Of a stretch of 64,000 nucleotides of DNA, positions 40,139-51,455 are shown piece after piece. The DNA is from Pectobacterium aroidearum (GTDB lineage: Bacteria; Pseudomonadota; Gammaproteobacteria; Enterobacterales; Enterobacteriaceae): assembly GCF_015689195.1 (NCBI RefSeq), contig NZ_CP065044.1:682001-746000 (forward strand), in the 5' to 3' direction. A program made the translations under genes and the position numbers. Position 1 is the first letter of the stretch, and every line of letters begins with the position of its first letter. The notes under the pieces were generated by a model. That model saw nothing but the letters and a program-made list of their open reading frames with translations. It made no database searches and was not told where the DNA came from.

Positions 40139-40837
40139 CTAGCGCTGGCAAGCTTGTTGAACGTAGGGATTCGGGTTTCCCTGTTTTGCAGCGATGCGTT
40201 GATTGCGGGTACATTCCCACTGCGTGACCGGATACTGCTTATCCCAGGCTTCGAACAACTGGGTTTGTTGATTGGACAGGCGTAACTGATAGCGGTCACG
40301 CATGTAGAAATAGGTACGAGCGATCTGGCCACGGGCGCGAGCAGGCGGTTCTGCCAGATTATTTTTGAAATCGACCTTCATCTCGCATTGCCCGTATTGG
40401 GATGTGCCACCGTTCCACTGTCCATACATGGCATTACCGCGATCGCCGTTGACCTCGCCGATAGCGGGTTGCAGGTTATGCAAGTCGGTTTCCATCTCAC
40501 GGTAGACGGGGTCGCTGCTACAGTTCTTTCTGCCGCCATCCTGCCAACACTGGCGCTGATGGCCGAACTGCCAGGCGGGTACAACATGCTCCCACTCGAT
40601 ACGGCTGGCACGCTGTTCATTTTTTCTGACCTGATAGCCGCAAGATTCAAGATCGGGCGTGCCTTTCTTGCCCTGCCACGTAATCTTGCAGCCGCAGTAG
40701 AACGAACCCGGCGCATCCCGGTTAATGTCGACAGCGGCGGCTTTTGCCTGCGAAAAATTATTGATGTTCTGACCTAACGCGGCAGCCGAAAACAGACCCG
40801 CGCTAACGGCGGAGATAGCGAGAATTTTGCGTAGCAT
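40139..40837 (-). CDS. endA: Periplasmic endonuclease I EndA
   Basis: 232 residues with a signal peptide (to about residue 22, ALG-QN). Non-specific double-strand DNA endonuclease of the beta-beta-alpha-metal type; the catalytic region is [13 protein letters not shown] near 80. Eight or so cysteines in the mature part fit disulfide bonds in the periplasm ([20 protein letters not shown]). Same neighbours as in E. coli. Confidence 0.95.
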   Translation of the reverse strand: MLRKILAISAVSAGLFSAAALGQNINNFSQAKAAAVDINRDAPGSFYCGCKITWQGKKGTPDLESCGYQVRKNEQRASRIEWEHVVPAWQFGHQRQCWQDGGRKNCSSDPVYREMETDLHNLQPAIGEVNGDRGNAMYGQWNGGTSQYGQCEMKVDFKNNLAEPPARARGQIARTYFYMRDRYQLRLSNQQTQLFEAWDKQYPVTQWECTRNQRIAAKQGNPNPYVQQACQR

Positions 40838-40933
40838 ATTCCAAATAATCCACAGGCTGTAAAATTGGCAGACTACCGGATGTCTCGTCGGCAGGCAAAT
40901 GCAAAAACAGTTTTTAAAACTGGAAATTCTCTT

Positions 40934-41446
40934 TTAAATAGAACTTTTTACATCATGACGTAAGGTTTTTCCGCAACGACGGCAGCGATATTCTGTTTCG
41001 CCGCGCAGCACCCGATTGTGCCGGCGGATCGTCAGTTCATGTCGTTGGCAATCACACAGATAAGTGAAGGTTTTCCCCTGTACAGATTGCACTGCAAACC
41101 GATGCGTGCGTTTTGCCGGAACACGCAGGACGCTTTCCATCATCCAACGCCACTCTTTGCCATGCGGCGCGACGCGGCCAAAACGCGCGTAAACCAGCAG
41201 ATGAGCCAGCTCATGAGGCACCACCTCATCGATAAAAGCCTGCTGATTTTCCTGTAGCAACACGGGATTCAGTCGAATTTCCCAGTGTTGCAGCCAGGCC
41301 GTGCCTGCCGTAGCGCCGCGCTGCTGGTAACTTACCGTGGGTTCGGTGTAGTCCGTCTGCAAGGTGAGGTTGGCCTGCTGCAATTTATCACGCAGGCAGC
41401 GCATCACAGCCTGATGGCTGGCAATGGGAATTCGGGGAGTGTTCAT
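40934..41446 (-). CDS. sprT: SprT family zinc metalloprotease-like protein
   Basis: 170 residues. The HExxH zinc motif is in [16 protein letters not shown] near residue 66, followed by [12 protein letters not shown]-terminal zinc-ribbon is indicated by CDCQ and CRRCG. Related to eukaryotic Spartan; bacterial role unclear. Start at 41446 ([15 protein letters not shown]) fits the family; 41458 is an alternative. galP, which separates metK from sprT in E. coli, is absent. Confidence 0.94.
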   Translation of the reverse strand: MNTPRIPIASHQAVMRCLRDKLQQANLTLQTDYTEPTVSYQQRGATAGTAWLQHWEIRLNPVLLQENQQAFIDEVVPHELAHLLVYARFGRVAPHGKEWRWMMESVLRVPAKRTHRFAVQSVQGKTFTYLCDCQRHELTIRRHNRVLRGETEYRCRRCGKTLRHDVKSSI

Positions 41447-41517
41447 TTCTGTGAGCATAAATTGAGTGGCGGGGAGACGCAATAGGTGAAGCGGAGGGAA
41501 ATCAGGGGGAATCAGAA

Positions 41518-41546
41518 TGAAAAACGGCGAATTTTCATTCGCCGTC
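41518..41546 (-). terminator. Intrinsic terminator after metK
   Basis: On the minus strand, GACGGCGAAT (41546-41537) pairs with ATTCGCCGT (41532-41524) around GAAA, followed by four T. Confidence 0.8.
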
Positions 41547-41569
41547 TTGGTCTTTGTTGCATCGCCGGA

Positions 41570-42721
41570 TTACAGACCTGCAGCTTCACGCAGCTGTGCG
41601 GCTTTGTCCGTTTTTTCCCATGGGAAATGTTCACGGCCAAAGTGACCATAAGCTGCCGTTTCTTGATAAATCGGATGCAGCAGATCCAGCATCTGGATTA
41701 AACCGTAAGGGCGCAGATCGAAGAATTCGCGCACCAGCAGCGTCAACTGCTCGGTGGACACTTTCTCTGTGCCGAAGGTTTCGATCATGATAGAGGTTGG
41801 CTCAGCCACGCCGATAGCGTAGGACACCTGAATCTCGCAGCGATCGGCCAGACCGGCAGCGACGATATTTTTGGCGACATAGCGTGCGGCATAAGCTGCA
41901 GAACGGTCTACTTTAGACGGATCCTTACCGGAGAACGCCCCGCCACCGTGACGCGCTGCGCCACCGTAGGTATCAACGATGATTTTACGACCAGTCAAAC
42001 CACAGTCACCCATCGGGCCGCCGATAACAAAGCGTCCGGTTGGGTTGATGAAATATTTGGTATTGGCAGACAGCCACTCAGCAGGCAGAACCGGTTTGAT
42101 GATCTCTTCCATCACCGCTTCATGCAGATCTTTCTGGCTGATCTCTTCTGAATGCTGGGTAGACAGTACCACGGCATCAATACCGGCAATCTTGCCATCG
42201 TCGTACAGGAACGTAACCTGGCTTTTTGCATCTGGGCGCAGCCACGGCAGAGAACCGCTCTTGCGGACTTCTGACTGGCGCTGAACCAGACGGTGTGCAT
42301 AAGTCACAGGCGCTGGCATCAGTACGTCGGTTTCGTTGGTCGCGTAGCCGAACATCAGGCCCTGGTCACCAGCACCTTGTTCCAGTGGGTCGCGGCGGTC
42401 AACGCCTTGATTGATGTCAGGAGATTGCTTGCCAATTGCGCTCAATACGGCACAAGAGTTGGCATCAAAGCCCATTTCAGAATTGACATAACCGATATCG
42501 CGCACGGTACGACGGGTAATTTCTTCAATATCGACCCAGGCGCTGGTGGTGATTTCGCCACCGACTAACACCATTCCGGTCTTTACATAAGTCTCACAAG
42601 CGACACGCGCTTTTGGGTCTTGCTCCAGAATGGCGTCGAGAACCGCATCAGAAATCTGGTCAGCAATTTTATCAGGATGTCCTTCAGAGACTGACTCGGA
42701 CGTAAAAAGGTGTTTAGCCAT
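41570..42721 (-). CDS. metK: S-adenosylmethionine synthetase MetK
   Basis: 383 residues (E. coli 384). It makes SAM from ATP and methionine. Signatures: [21 protein letters not shown] at the start, GEITTSAW near 55, [12 protein letters not shown] near 115, and [19 protein letters not shown] near 257. Start at 42721 ([10 protein letters not shown]) is conserved; in-frame codons up to 42790 are not. A MetJ-like operator lies upstream. Confidence 0.98.
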   Translation of the reverse strand: MAKHLFTSESVSEGHPDKIADQISDAVLDAILEQDPKARVACETYVKTGMVLVGGEITTSAWVDIEEITRRTVRDIGYVNSEMGFDANSCAVLSAIGKQSPDINQGVDRRDPLEQGAGDQGLMFGYATNETDVLMPAPVTYAHRLVQRQSEVRKSGSLPWLRPDAKSQVTFLYDDGKIAGIDAVVLSTQHSEEISQKDLHEAVMEEIIKPVLPAEWLSANTKYFINPTGRFVIGGPMGDCGLTGRKIIVDTYGGAARHGGGAFSGKDPSKVDRSAAYAARYVAKNIVAAGLADRCEIQVSYAIGVAEPTSIMIETFGTEKVSTEQLTLLVREFFDLRPYGLIQMLDLLHPIYQETAAYGHFGREHFPWEKTDKAAQLREAAGL

Positions 42722-42776
42722 GAGTTTCTTTACCTTCAAATCAAAGCCGTTAAGCAGTGTATCAGTTAATCGGTAT

Positions 42777-42800
42777 AGACGGATTAACATCTGGATGGCT
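42777..42800 (-). promoter_or_regulatory. Possible MetJ operator upstream of metK
   Basis: Three adjacent 8-base units, AGACGGAT TAACATCT GGATGGCT, match the met box AGACGTCT at 6, 5 and 5 of 8 positions. Tandem weak met boxes about 55-80 bases from the start codon fit MetJ repression of metK. Confidence 0.4.
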
Positions 42801-43438
42801 ATTCTAGGTCACCTTTTGGTCTCAGTGCCAGTAGTTTTTCGCATTAGCTCGCCATCGTCCTTTTATCATCGGCCATTTTTTCTTTTACAAGAGATGACTG
42901 GTGGTAATTTTCATTTTGCTTTTCCAGCAGCATGTCGGTATAAACGGCGATCTGTAGCGGTATGGTGTACGCCGCGACATGGTGAATTTCTTATTGATAG
43001 CTGACCGCATAGCCTGCGGCGCACGTGGAGGTGGTAGGATTAATGATCCGTTGTTTACTGAGTATATTGCGTTCGCAATATGTCCCTTTTGACGCTACCG
43101 CGTCAGCGACTCAACCCTTCTTTTCCGTTTCTCGACGTTGCCTGTCTTTAAATTCGACACAGGACTCCAGGGCTGGTTAATCTGCCTGTTATTCTTTCTG
43201 CCAGAAGTGTTTAGCGCCTTTCTGGTCACGTTCGCCCGGTGGTTTTCACAACGAGTTTTATCGACCCGTAACACGGAGCCTGACAACGTGTTTTACACTA
43301 ATAAGAGTAATAAAGTGACGGCATACTGCACTACGCCGGTTTTTTCACTGTCGATGCCGCATGTTGCAGGTATGCTCATGTGGGCTGTTTATTCAGGTAC
43401 TGATGTGATCAGCAGTCTAGAAAAAGAAGAGGTTCGTT
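42801..43438. other. Divergent metK-speA intergenic region and long speA leader
   Basis: Over 600 bases without a well-supported gene. It must hold the metK and speA promoters. A 45-codon frame from ATG about 43034 has GGAGG nearby but no known family. Near 43283-43318 the frame reads TCFTL...stop, which recalls the end of the small E. coli protein YqgB just upstream of speA, but no matching start is open. The 102-codon open frame beginning at TTG 43138 overlaps the speA start and is not supported. Confidence 0.4.
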
Positions 43439-45421
43439 ATGTCTGACGACATGATTCATCACGGCTCGTCAGCGACGGGTAAACATGAAAATTTGCGCTC
43501 TATGCAGGAGGTTGCCATGAATGACCGTAATGCCAGCGAAATGCTTCGTACCTACAATATTGCCTGGTGGGGCAATAATTACTATGACGTCAATGAGCTT
43601 GGCCACATTAGCGTGTGCCCGGATCCTGACGTACCAGAAGCTCGCGTCGATCTGGCCAGACTGGTCAAAGATATGCAGAGGGATAACCATCAGCGCCTGC
43701 CTGCGCTGTTCTGCTTTCCGCAAATTCTTCAGCATCGCCTGCGTTCTATTAACGCTGCGTTTAAACAGGCTCGCGAATCATTTGGCTATGAAGGCGGTTA
43801 CTTTCTGGTTTATCCGATCAAGGTTAACCAGCATCGCCGCGTCATTGAGTCACTGGCTAATTCCGGAGAACCGTTAGGGCTGGAAGCGGGTTCAAAAGCC
43901 GAGCTGATGGCGGTACTGGGTCATGCCGGTATGACGCGCACCGTGATTGTGTGTAACGGCTACAAAGACCGTGAATACATCCGTCTGGCACTGATCGGCG
44001 AAAAGCTGGGCCACAAGGTTTATCTGGTCATCGAGAAGATGTCTGAAATTCGTCTGGTGCTGGAAGAGGCCGAGCGTTTGAATGTGGTGCCACGTCTTGG
44101 CGTCCGCGCTCGTCTGGCGTCTCAGGGATCGGGCAAATGGCAATCCAGCGGCGGCGAAAAATCCAAGTTTGGTTTGGCGGCGATTCAGGTGCTGCAACTG
44201 GTTGAGATGCTGCGTGAAGCCGGGAAGCTGGATAGCCTGCAACTGCTGCATTTCCATCTGGGCTCCCAGTTGGCAAATATCCGTGACATCGCGACGGGCG
44301 TGCGTGAATCCGCGCGCTTCTATGTCGAGCTGCATAAGCTGGGCGTGAATATCCAGTGCTTTGACGTCGGTGGCGGCTTAGGCGTGGATTATGAAGGCAC
44401 GCGCTCTCAGTCCGATTGTTCAGTGAACTATGGCCTGAACGAGTACGCCAACAACGTGATTTGGGGTATCGGCGATGCCTGTAACGAACACGGGTTGCCG
44501 CATCCGACGGTGATCACCGAATCCGGCCGTGCAGTAACCGCGCACCATACCGTGTTGGTTTCCAATATCATCGGTGTGGAACGCAACGAGTTCAGTGAAC
44601 CAACCGAGCCGGAAGAAGATGCGCCGCGCGCGCTGGAGAGTCTGTGGTCGACCTGGAAGGAAATCAAGCAGCCGGGGAAACGCCGTTCGCTGCGTGAGTG
44701 GCTGCACGACAGCCAGATGGATTTGCACGATGTGCATACCCAGTACACGCACGGTATGTTGGATCTGACACAGCGTGCCAAAGCAGAGCAGCTTTATCTG
44801 AGCATCTGTCAGATGATTCAGGAGCAGTTGGATCCGAGCAACCGCGCACACCGGCCGGTGATTGATGAATTACAGGAACGCATGGCTGACAAGCTGTATG
44901 TCAACTTCTCGCTGTTCCAATCCATGCCGGACGCATGGGGTATCGATCAGCTGTTCCCAGTACTGCCGCTGGAAGGGCTAGATAAACCGCCTGAGCGTCG
45001 TGCTGTGCTGCTGGATATCACCTGTGATTCTGATGGCACGATCGATCATTATGTCGATGGCGACGGAATCGCGACGACGATGCCAATGCCGCCTTACGAT
45101 CCAGAAAATCCGCCGCTGCTGGGCTTCTTTATGGTCGGCGCCTATCAGGAAATTCTGGGGAACATGCATAACCTGTTCGGTGATACGTCCACCGTTGACG
45201 TGTTTGTCTTCCAGGATGGTACGGTTGAGATTGAAGAATCCGACGAAGGCAATACGGTTGCCGACATGCTGGAGTATGTGCAGCTTGACCCTAAAGTGCT
45301 GATGACTCGCTTCCGCGATCAGGTTAAAGAAACCGATCTGGATGCGGAGCTTCAGGCACAGTTCATGGAAGAGTTTGAAACCGGGTTGTACGGCTATACT
45401 TATTTGGAAGATGAAGAATAA
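43439..45421 (+). CDS. speA: Biosynthetic arginine decarboxylase SpeA
   Basis: 660 residues (E. coli 658). A PLP enzyme converting arginine to agmatine for polyamine synthesis. The PLP-lysine motif is [17 protein letters not shown] near residue 125; [14 protein letters not shown] near 305 and the C-terminal [19 protein letters not shown] near 525 fit the family. Start ATG 43439 (MSDDM) matches E. coli, with AGAGG upstream. Agmatinase speB, expected downstream, is not here. Confidence 0.97.
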   Translation: MSDDMIHHGSSATGKHENLRSMQEVAMNDRNASEMLRTYNIAWWGNNYYDVNELGHISVCPDPDVPEARVDLARLVKDMQRDNHQRLPALFCFPQILQHRLRSINAAFKQARESFGYEGGYFLVYPIKVNQHRRVIESLANSGEPLGLEAGSKAELMAVLGHAGMTRTVIVCNGYKDREYIRLALIGEKLGHKVYLVIEKMSEIRLVLEEAERLNVVPRLGVRARLASQGSGKWQSSGGEKSKFGLAAIQVLQLVEMLREAGKLDSLQLLHFHLGSQLANIRDIATGVRESARFYVELHKLGVNIQCFDVGGGLGVDYEGTRSQSDCSVNYGLNEYANNVIWGIGDACNEHGLPHPTVITESGRAVTAHHTVLVSNIIGVERNEFSEPTEPEEDAPRALESLWSTWKEIKQPGKRRSLREWLHDSQMDLHDVHTQYTHGMLDLTQRAKAEQLYLSICQMIQEQLDPSNRAHRPVIDELQERMADKLYVNFSLFQSMPDAWGIDQLFPVLPLEGLDKPPERRAVLLDITCDSDGTIDHYVDGDGIATTMPMPPYDPENPPLLGFFMVGAYQEILGNMHNLFGDTSTVDVFVFQDGTVEIEESDEGNTVADMLEYVQLDPKVLMTRFRDQVKETDLDAELQAQFMEEFETGLYGYTYLEDEE

Positions 45422-45422
45422 G

Positions 45423-45620
<198 letters not shown>

Positions 45621-45631
45621 TGACTGAGTAA

Positions 45632-45662
45632 AAAGGGATGCGAGTGAGCATCCCTTTTTTTC
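45632..45662. terminator. Bidirectional terminator between speA and the LuxR-type gene
   Basis: AAAGGGATGC (45632-45641) pairs perfectly with 45648-45657 around 6 nt, then more T. A-rich left flank makes it work on both strands. Confidence 0.85.
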
Positions 45663-45671
45663 GGCTATCGT

Positions 45672-46289
45672 TCAGATAAGCGAATTACTTATATTGATAT
45701 CGGTTGCTGGCTTGGGAAGGGAATCAAATTCTTCAATGACGCTGTCCTTGAAGATAATCTTGGCAATTAGCAGTAAAGAGTTTTTATCCTGAACGCCATA
45801 TTTATTCAGTAATCGTGATTTGCTGTTCAGTACTGATTTCTTATTTAATCCAATGATATCGGCAATCGCTTCCGCGGTGTAGCCCGCACACCAATACTGG
45901 AATACGGCATATTCAGACTTTGACAACCTGACGGGACTGAATAAACGGCGATCGTGAAGGTGGACGAAATCGAGTAATTTATAAAAAGAATCGATGGCAG
46001 CTGACTTTGAAATAAGAATCGTTTTTTCGTCAATGCACACGGGAGGGTGATTGGGGGAATTATTGATGATAACGAACGACGCCGCCATATTATAAAAGTG
46101 AGTTCTTATCGACTCGTAGTATTCCTCAAAGCCCTCACTGCTACCGTCAATGATGAAAATACATTTTTTCTTTCCTTGCTGCAGCGTAAACCTGTTGACG
46201 GGTTTTATCGAGAGCATAGGGATACTGGATAGGATTTCCCGTAATCCTACCGTGGTAAAATTGCATTTACTGAAAATTCTCACATCCAT
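45672..46289 (-). CDS. Orphan LuxR-type (RcsA/BglJ-like) transcription regulator
   Basis: About 205 residues. The N-terminal part (about 1-120) has the alternating pattern of a receiver-like domain, with IFIIDGSS near 47 but no clear set of acidic phosphoacceptor residues, so phosphorylation is doubtful. The C-terminal part (about 132-190) is a LuxR/GerE helix-turn-helix (SKSEYAVFQYWCAGYTAEAI, DIIGLNKKSVLNSKSRLLNKYG). Layout resembles RcsA, BglJ and similar enterobacterial auxiliary regulators. I prefer the start at 46289 (MDVRIFSK). AT-rich compared with its neighbours; probably acquired. No sensor kinase is nearby. Confidence 0.8.
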   Translation of the reverse strand: MDVRIFSKCNFTTVGLREILSSIPMLSIKPVNRFTLQQGKKKCIFIIDGSSEGFEEYYESIRTHFYNMAASFVIINNSPNHPPVCIDEKTILISKSAAIDSFYKLLDFVHLHDRRLFSPVRLSKSEYAVFQYWCAGYTAEAIADIIGLNKKSVLNSKSRLLNKYGVQDKNSLLLIAKIIFKDSVIEEFDSLPKPATDINISNSLI

Positions 46290-46303
46290 GATTTTTAACA
46301 CAT

Positions 46304-46733
46304 ATGAGTTTATTGTCTGAAAGGGGCCACAAACCAATAATTGCTGCTGATGTTATCCAGTTATTAAGAAATCGCGATCCTGAAATGCCTTTAAATCGCT
46401 AAAAAGATGGAGCCTCTAGAGAAACCCGTGAAAGAGACAACCGGTTTATCATATATCTATATGATCCAACTGGAAAAATTTTTATTGGTTTAACATAGTA
46501 TGCTTGATTTATTGGTTTATTTCTATCTTTAAATACAGGGGGTTACCCCAACATTCCTGTTTATTACGACGTAGGTCTCTGCGCTAATCGTGTTTACCTG
46601 TTTGTCGGTATGCTGCCGCATTCGTGGATTACGGCTTCTGGCATCTGGAAATCCACCGAGTTTCGTTTCTTAAAAAGAGAACAGAAAGTTAATAAGATTG
46701 AAAATAGCTATCTATTTGTCATCTATTAATTCT
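46304..46733 (+). pseudogene. Possible decayed coding DNA between the LuxR-type gene and loiP
   Basis: From ATG 46304 a frame reads MSLLSERGHKPIIAADVIQL and on to a TAA at 46400. It then stays open past that stop for 31 more codons (including DNRFIIYLYDPTGKIFIGLT) to TAG 46496. In another frame, about 74 codons are open up to TAA near 46731 (YYDVGLCANRVYLFVGMLP). None is intact and I recognise no family. These may be remnants of one or two genes, or chance open frames. Confidence 0.3.
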
Positions 46734-46829
46734 TCAATCCTATCATCATGACGATAGCGGGATGTAAAGATGGCAGTTACGTGACAGCTTACAGCGAATA
46801 TGAGGGGGATGATAGTGGTCGGATGACTA

Positions 46830-46860
46830 GCGGGCAATTGAGATTTTTTCAATTGCCCGC
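46830..46860 (-). terminator. 12-bp hairpin after loiP
   Basis: GCGGGCAATTGA (46830-46841) pairs perfectly with 46849-46860 around a 7-nt loop. It lies 35 bases beyond the loiP stop; no T-run outside the stem on the minus strand. Confidence 0.6.
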
Positions 46861-46895
46861 GGTGTGCTTGCCTGGTGAGTCATCAGAACGCAGGG

Positions 46896-47648
46896 TTACT
46901 TCTCGGCAGCAATACGTTCACGAATGTGTTTGGCGCGACCTTCAGATGAAGGGTGGGAATCAAACATGCTGCTCTCATGGCCCGCATCAAGTTTGGCGAG
47001 TTTCTCAAAGCTGCTTGCCAGACCTTCCCGATTGATGCCGCGTTTCTTCAGCAAATCAAAGGAGTAATCATCTGCCTGTGTTTCCTGCGTTTGAGAGAAC
47101 TGGGAATTAACCAGTTTTTCTCCCAGATCGGCTAGCTGAGATTGTGACAGAGACGCCGCCACGCCGCCCGCAGAGGCGATGGCAGTACGAGCAGCCGTTG
47201 CCGCGTAGGCAACCTGCATCGCTTTACGCGTGTGTCCCAGCGCAACGTGACCCATTTCGTGGCCGAGAACGCCTTCCACTTCATTGTCGTTCATCATGTC
47301 CATCAGGCCGCTATACACCCGGATACAGCCGTTAGCCATTGCCCAGGCGTTAACGTCTTTTGTCAGATAAACCTTGTAGTTGGCTGGTGTACCGTTGATG
47401 TCATGACCCAGCGCATCCGCAATTTTATTCAGGCGCTGTGTGTACTTGCTGTCGGCAGGGGCAATTTTTGCCTCTTTGTCCATTTGCTCACAGGACTGAT
47501 TGCTGAGTGATTTAACATCAACATCGCTGAGCGTTGCCGCCTGAAACGCCTGAGCACCGGACTGCATTAAGGTATTGGTGTTTAAGTTCTGGCAGCCAGT
47601 CAGCAACGTTGCTACACACAGCGCCAGCACAGAAGAACGAATTGCCAT
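46896..47648 (-). CDS. loiP: Outer-membrane lipoprotein metalloprotease LoiP (YggG)
   Basis: 250 residues (E. coli 252). A lipoprotein signal ends in the lipobox LLTGC (Cys near 19). The M48 zinc protease motif is GHEMGHVALGH near 133, with the third-ligand region QADDYSFDLLKKRG near 195. In E. coli it acts at the outer membrane, induced by low osmolarity. I prefer the start at 47648, 9 bases after GGGAG; an ATG three codons earlier touches the Shine-Dalgarno. Confidence 0.94.
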   Translation of the reverse strand: MAIRSSVLALCVATLLTGCQNLNTNTLMQSGAQAFQAATLSDVDVKSLSNQSCEQMDKEAKIAPADSKYTQRLNKIADALGHDINGTPANYKVYLTKDVNAWAMANGCIRVYSGLMDMMNDNEVEGVLGHEMGHVALGHTRKAMQVAYAATAARTAIASAGGVAASLSQSQLADLGEKLVNSQFSQTQETQADDYSFDLLKKRGINREGLASSFEKLAKLDAGHESSMFDSHPSSEGRAKHIRERIAAEK

Positions 47649-48057
47649 AAAAATCATCTCCCTACGATGGTGTTCGTTTTTAGTATGAAAGAAAATCGGC
47701 TATAAACTACCCGAAAACGACATTGAGAAATAGATCGGAAAATCTGATTTATCTTTTTTACGGTAGCCCGTAGGCGATGTATTTTGTTTCTGGGCGTTCC
47801 GAAAAGGTGCGTCGAATAAAGGTAAACCCACTAGAAAACATCGCGTATAGCGCTGTAATCAACTGCACAATTGGTAAAAGAACCGTCATTGATTCGTCAG
47901 CCGATAAATCCCTGTTTTTTGCTCACGGTTCCATGTGCATTCGCTACATTTTTCATGTACATTTGTAATCATATTTATTTTGTCATTCTTGTTTAACTTG
48001 TTGATTTTTATTGGTTTTACAGGAAAGGCAGTCGTTCAATCCGATCTGGAGTCAAGC
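47649..48057. other. Divergent promoter region of loiP and tktA
   Basis: About 400 bases, AT-rich near 47940-48020. It should carry promoters for both genes; I could not fix individual boxes. A 63-codon open frame at 47777 shows no family resemblance. Confidence 0.45.
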
Positions 48058-50052
48058 ATGTCCTCTCGTAAAGAACTTGCCAATGCTATCCGCGCGCTGA
48101 GCATGGATGGGGTGCAGAAAGCCAAATCCGGTCACCCGGGCGCACCGATGGGCATGGCCGATATCGCCGAAGTCCTGTGGCGCGATTACCTCAACCATAA
48201 TCCGGCCAACCCTAACTGGGCCAACCGCGACCGCTTCGTGCTGTCCAACGGCCACGCGTCCATGCTGATTTACAGCCTGCTGCATCTCTCCGGCTACGAC
48301 CTGCCGATTGAAGAACTGAAAAACTTCCGCCAGCTGCACTCCAAAACGCCGGGTCACCCGGAATACGGCTACACCGCCGGCGTCGAAACCACCACCGGCC
48401 CGCTGGGTCAGGGGATTGCCAACGCGGTCGGGATGGCGATTGCCGAACGCACGCTGGCGGCGCAGTTCAACCGTCCGGGCCACGAGATTGTCGACCACCA
48501 CACCTACGCCTTCCTCGGCGACGGCTGCATGATGGAAGGGATTTCCCACGAAGTCTGCTCGCTGGCCGGTACCATGAAGCTCGGCAAGCTGACCGCGTTT
48601 TATGATGACAACGGCATCTCCATCGACGGCCACGTTGAAGGCTGGTTTACCGACGATACCGCCGCCCGTTTTGAAGCCTACGGCTGGCACGTGGTGCGCG
48701 GCGTGGACGGCCACGATGCGGACGCCATCAAGCGTGCCATCGGTGAAGCCCAGCTGGTGACCGACAAGCCGTCGCTGCTGATGTGCAAAACCGTGATTGG
48801 TTTTGGTTCACCGAACAAGGCCGGTACGCACGATTCGCACGGTGCGCCGCTGGGCGATGCAGAAGTCGCCGCCTCCCGCGAACAGCTGGGCTGGACCCAC
48901 GCGCCGTTTGAGATTCCTGCTGATATCTATGCCGCCTGGGATGCCAAACCAGCCGGTCAGCGTAAGGAAGCGGCCTGGAACGAAGCGTTTGCTGCCTACG
49001 CCAGCGCATACCCGGAACTGGCTGCCGAGTTCACACGCCGCACCGGCGGTGCACTGCCGGCCAGCTGGCAGGCGGACGCCCAGAAATTTATCGAAGACCT
49101 GCAGGCCAACCCGGCGAAAATTGCCAGCCGCAAAGCCTCACAGAACGCGCTGGAAGCCTACGGCAAACTGCTGCCGGAATTCCTGGGCGGTTCGGCCGAC
49201 CTGGCACCGAGCAACCTGACCATCTGGTCCGGCTCGGTATCGCTGGATAAAGACCACGCGGGTAACTACATCCACTACGGCGTGCGCGAATTCGGCATGA
49301 CGGCGATTGCCAACGGGATTGCGCTGCATGGTGGCTTTGTGCCGTACACCGCGACCTTCCTGATGTTTGTGGAATATGCCCGTAACGCGGTACGTATGGC
49401 CGCGCTGATGAAAATCCGCAGCATCTACGTCTACACCCACGACTCCATCGGTCTGGGCGAAGACGGTCCGACGCACCAGCCGGTTGAACAGCTGGCCAGC
49501 CTGCGCGTGACACCGAACATGAGCAACTGGCGTCCGGCAGACCAGGTGGAAACGGCGGTGGCGTGGAAATACGCCATTGAGCGTCAGGACGGCCCGACGT
49601 CACTCATCCTGTCCCGTCAGAATCTGGCGCAGCAGCCACGTACTGCTGAGCAGCTGGCGAACGTGGCGAAAGGCGGCTACGTGCTGAAAGACAGCGACGG
49701 TCAGCCGGAGCTTATCCTGATTGCCACCGGCTCTGAAGTCGAGCTGGCTGTCGGCGCGTATGACAAGCTGACTGCCGCAGGCCGCAAGGTGCGTGTGGTG
49801 TCGATGCCGTCAACGGATGCATTCGACAAGCAGGATGCAGCCTACCGTGAAGCGGTGCTGCCGAAAGCGGTATCGGCACGCGTGGCGATTGAAGCGGGTA
49901 TCGCGGACTACTGGTTCAAGTATGTGGGCCTGAACGGCGCGATTGTCGGCATGACGAGCTTCGGCGAATCGGCTCCGGCGGAGCTGCTGTTTGAAGAGTT
50001 CGGCTTCACCGTCGATAACGTGGTGGAAAAAGCGCAGGCGCTGCTTAAGTAA
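48058..50052 (+). CDS. tktA: Transketolase TktA
   Basis: 664 residues (E. coli 663). A thiamine-diphosphate enzyme of the non-oxidative pentose phosphate pathway. TPP motif [18 protein letters not shown] near 154 and the transketolase motif [17 protein letters not shown] near 470. Start ATG 48058 with GGAG 6 bases upstream gives the conserved [17 protein letters not shown]; a longer in-frame beginning from 47935 is not conserved. The gene is visibly richer in G+C and in C/G-ending codons than its neighbours. Confidence 0.98.
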   Translation: MSSRKELANAIRALSMDGVQKAKSGHPGAPMGMADIAEVLWRDYLNHNPANPNWANRDRFVLSNGHASMLIYSLLHLSGYDLPIEELKNFRQLHSKTPGHPEYGYTAGVETTTGPLGQGIANAVGMAIAERTLAAQFNRPGHEIVDHHTYAFLGDGCMMEGISHEVCSLAGTMKLGKLTAFYDDNGISIDGHVEGWFTDDTAARFEAYGWHVVRGVDGHDADAIKRAIGEAQLVTDKPSLLMCKTVIGFGSPNKAGTHDSHGAPLGDAEVAASREQLGWTHAPFEIPADIYAAWDAKPAGQRKEAAWNEAFAAYASAYPELAAEFTRRTGGALPASWQADAQKFIEDLQANPAKIASRKASQNALEAYGKLLPEFLGGSADLAPSNLTIWSGSVSLDKDHAGNYIHYGVREFGMTAIANGIALHGGFVPYTATFLMFVEYARNAVRMAALMKIRSIYVYTHDSIGLGEDGPTHQPVEQLASLRVTPNMSNWRPADQVETAVAWKYAIERQDGPTSLILSRQNLAQQPRTAEQLANVAKGGYVLKDSDGQPELILIATGSEVELAVGAYDKLTAAGRKVRVVSMPSTDAFDKQDAAYREAVLPKAVSARVAIEAGIADYWFKYVGLNGAIVGMTSFGESAPAELLFEEFGFTVDNVVEKAQALLK

Positions 50053-50079
50053 TTACGCCGCGTTAACCCCGATATGAGA

Positions 50080-50110
50080 AGCCGTCAGCTAACGCTGGCG
50101 GCTTTTTTTC
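50080..50110 (+). terminator. Intrinsic terminator after tktA
   Basis: AGCCGTCAGC (50080-50089) pairs with GCTGGCGGCT (50094-50103, one wobble), then seven T. The remaining 50111-50366 is leader for epd; I see no firm motif there. Confidence 0.88.
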
Positions 50111-50366
50111 ATCTTGAATTTAACTTCCCTCTCGATGCGCGTTGTCTGCCTCTCAGATATGGTTTTTTCATTTTTATGACGCAGGTCACTCTTCTGGCGT
50201 GTGCCAGACGAGAATATTTCTTTTATACGTTAATTCGTTTATTCTAGCTGAAGCGTTTCAGTTGTTGTGCTGACGGTGTTTCGCCAGGGGTTCTCTGGTG
50301 TCTAAGAAGGGTATATTCTATGCGCTGGGTAACCCTGCCATGACATAAGGAACCACAAGGAACGCC

Positions 50367-51383
50367 ATGACGATCCGTATTGCGATAAACGGTTTTGGCC
50401 GCATTGGCCGCAGTGTTTTACGTGCGTTGTATGAATCAGGCCGCCGAGCCGAGATTACCGTTGTGGCTATTAATGAGCTGGCAAGCGCGGAAGGTATGGC
50501 GCATTTGCTCAAGTACGACTCCAGCCACGGCCGTTTTTCGTGGGATGTGCGTCAGGAGTGTGACCAGCTTTATGTCGGTGATGATTGTATTCGTCTGTTA
50601 CATCAGGCAGAGATTCAGGCATTGCCCTGGCGAGAACTCGGTGTAGATATCGTACTGGATTGCAGCGGTGTTTACGGTAGCCGGGAAGATGGCGAAGCCC
50701 ATCTGGCGGCAGGTGCGAAGAAAGTGCTGTTTTCTCATCCGGGAACGGCGGATTTGGATGCGACGGTGGTGTTTGGCGTCAATCATCAGCAGTTGGAACG
50801 TGAGCATCGTATTGTTTCCAATGCGTCCTGTACGACCAACTGCATTATCCCGGTGATCAAATTACTGGATGATGCCTTCGGGATCGAAAATGGCACGGTG
50901 ACGACGATTCACTCATCCATGAACGATCAACCGGTGATCGATGCTTATCATCACGATCTGCGGCGTACACGTGCCGCCAGCCAGTCGATCATTCCGGTAG
51001 ATACCAAGCTGTCGGCGGGGATCACCCGTATTTTTCCGCAGTTTGTCGATCGTTTTGAGGCGATATCGGTGCGGGTGCCGACGATTAACGTCACGGCAAT
51101 TGACCTGAGCGTTAGCGTCAGGAAAGCCGTAAACGTGAATGAAATTAATGCACTATTGCAAAAATCAGCGCACGAGTCGTTTCGTGGTATAGTTGATTAT
51201 ACTGAATTGCCATTAGTGTCAGCTGATTTTAACCACGATCCGCACAGTGCCATTGTTGACGGCACGCAGACACGGGTCAGTGGTCAGCATCTGATTAAAA
51301 CATTGGTCTGGTGCGATAACGAATGGGGCTTTGCCAACCGGATGTTGGATACAACACGGGCGATGGCAGCCTGCGGTTTCTAG
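50367..51383 (+). CDS. epd: D-erythrose-4-phosphate dehydrogenase Epd
   Basis: 338 residues, GAPDH family. It oxidises erythrose 4-phosphate to 4-phosphoerythronate, the first step of pyridoxal phosphate synthesis. NAD-binding [19 protein letters not shown] at the start; catalytic Cys in [10 protein letters not shown] near 154. Upstream tktA helps supply the substrate; pgk and fbaA follow as in E. coli. Confidence 0.95.
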   Translation: MTIRIAINGFGRIGRSVLRALYESGRRAEITVVAINELASAEGMAHLLKYDSSHGRFSWDVRQECDQLYVGDDCIRLLHQAEIQALPWRELGVDIVLDCSGVYGSREDGEAHLAAGAKKVLFSHPGTADLDATVVFGVNHQQLEREHRIVSNASCTTNCIIPVIKLLDDAFGIENGTVTTIHSSMNDQPVIDAYHHDLRRTRAASQSIIPVDTKLSAGITRIFPQFVDRFEAISVRVPTINVTAIDLSVSVRKAVNVNEINALLQKSAHESFRGIVDYTELPLVSADFNHDPHSAIVDGTQTRVSGQHLIKTLVWCDNEWGFANRMLDTTRAMAACGF

Positions 51384-51455
51384 TACGACGGTGGCGATCA
51401 GGGGTCGCTATCTCGCTCAAGCAACTTTAAAAGAGAATCAACAAGAGGATTCACC

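Noticed and set aside
43138-43446. 102-codon open frame ending at the speA start
   Set aside because: TTG start without ribosome site, no known family, and it overlaps the speA start region; more likely leader RNA.
46304-46733. Remnant of speB
   Set aside because: The readable fragments show none of the agmatinase metal motifs (GGDH, DAHxD) I would expect.
48052-48714. 220-codon open frame opposite tktA
   Set aside because: Antisense to tktA; high GC3 keeps the opposite strand open by chance.
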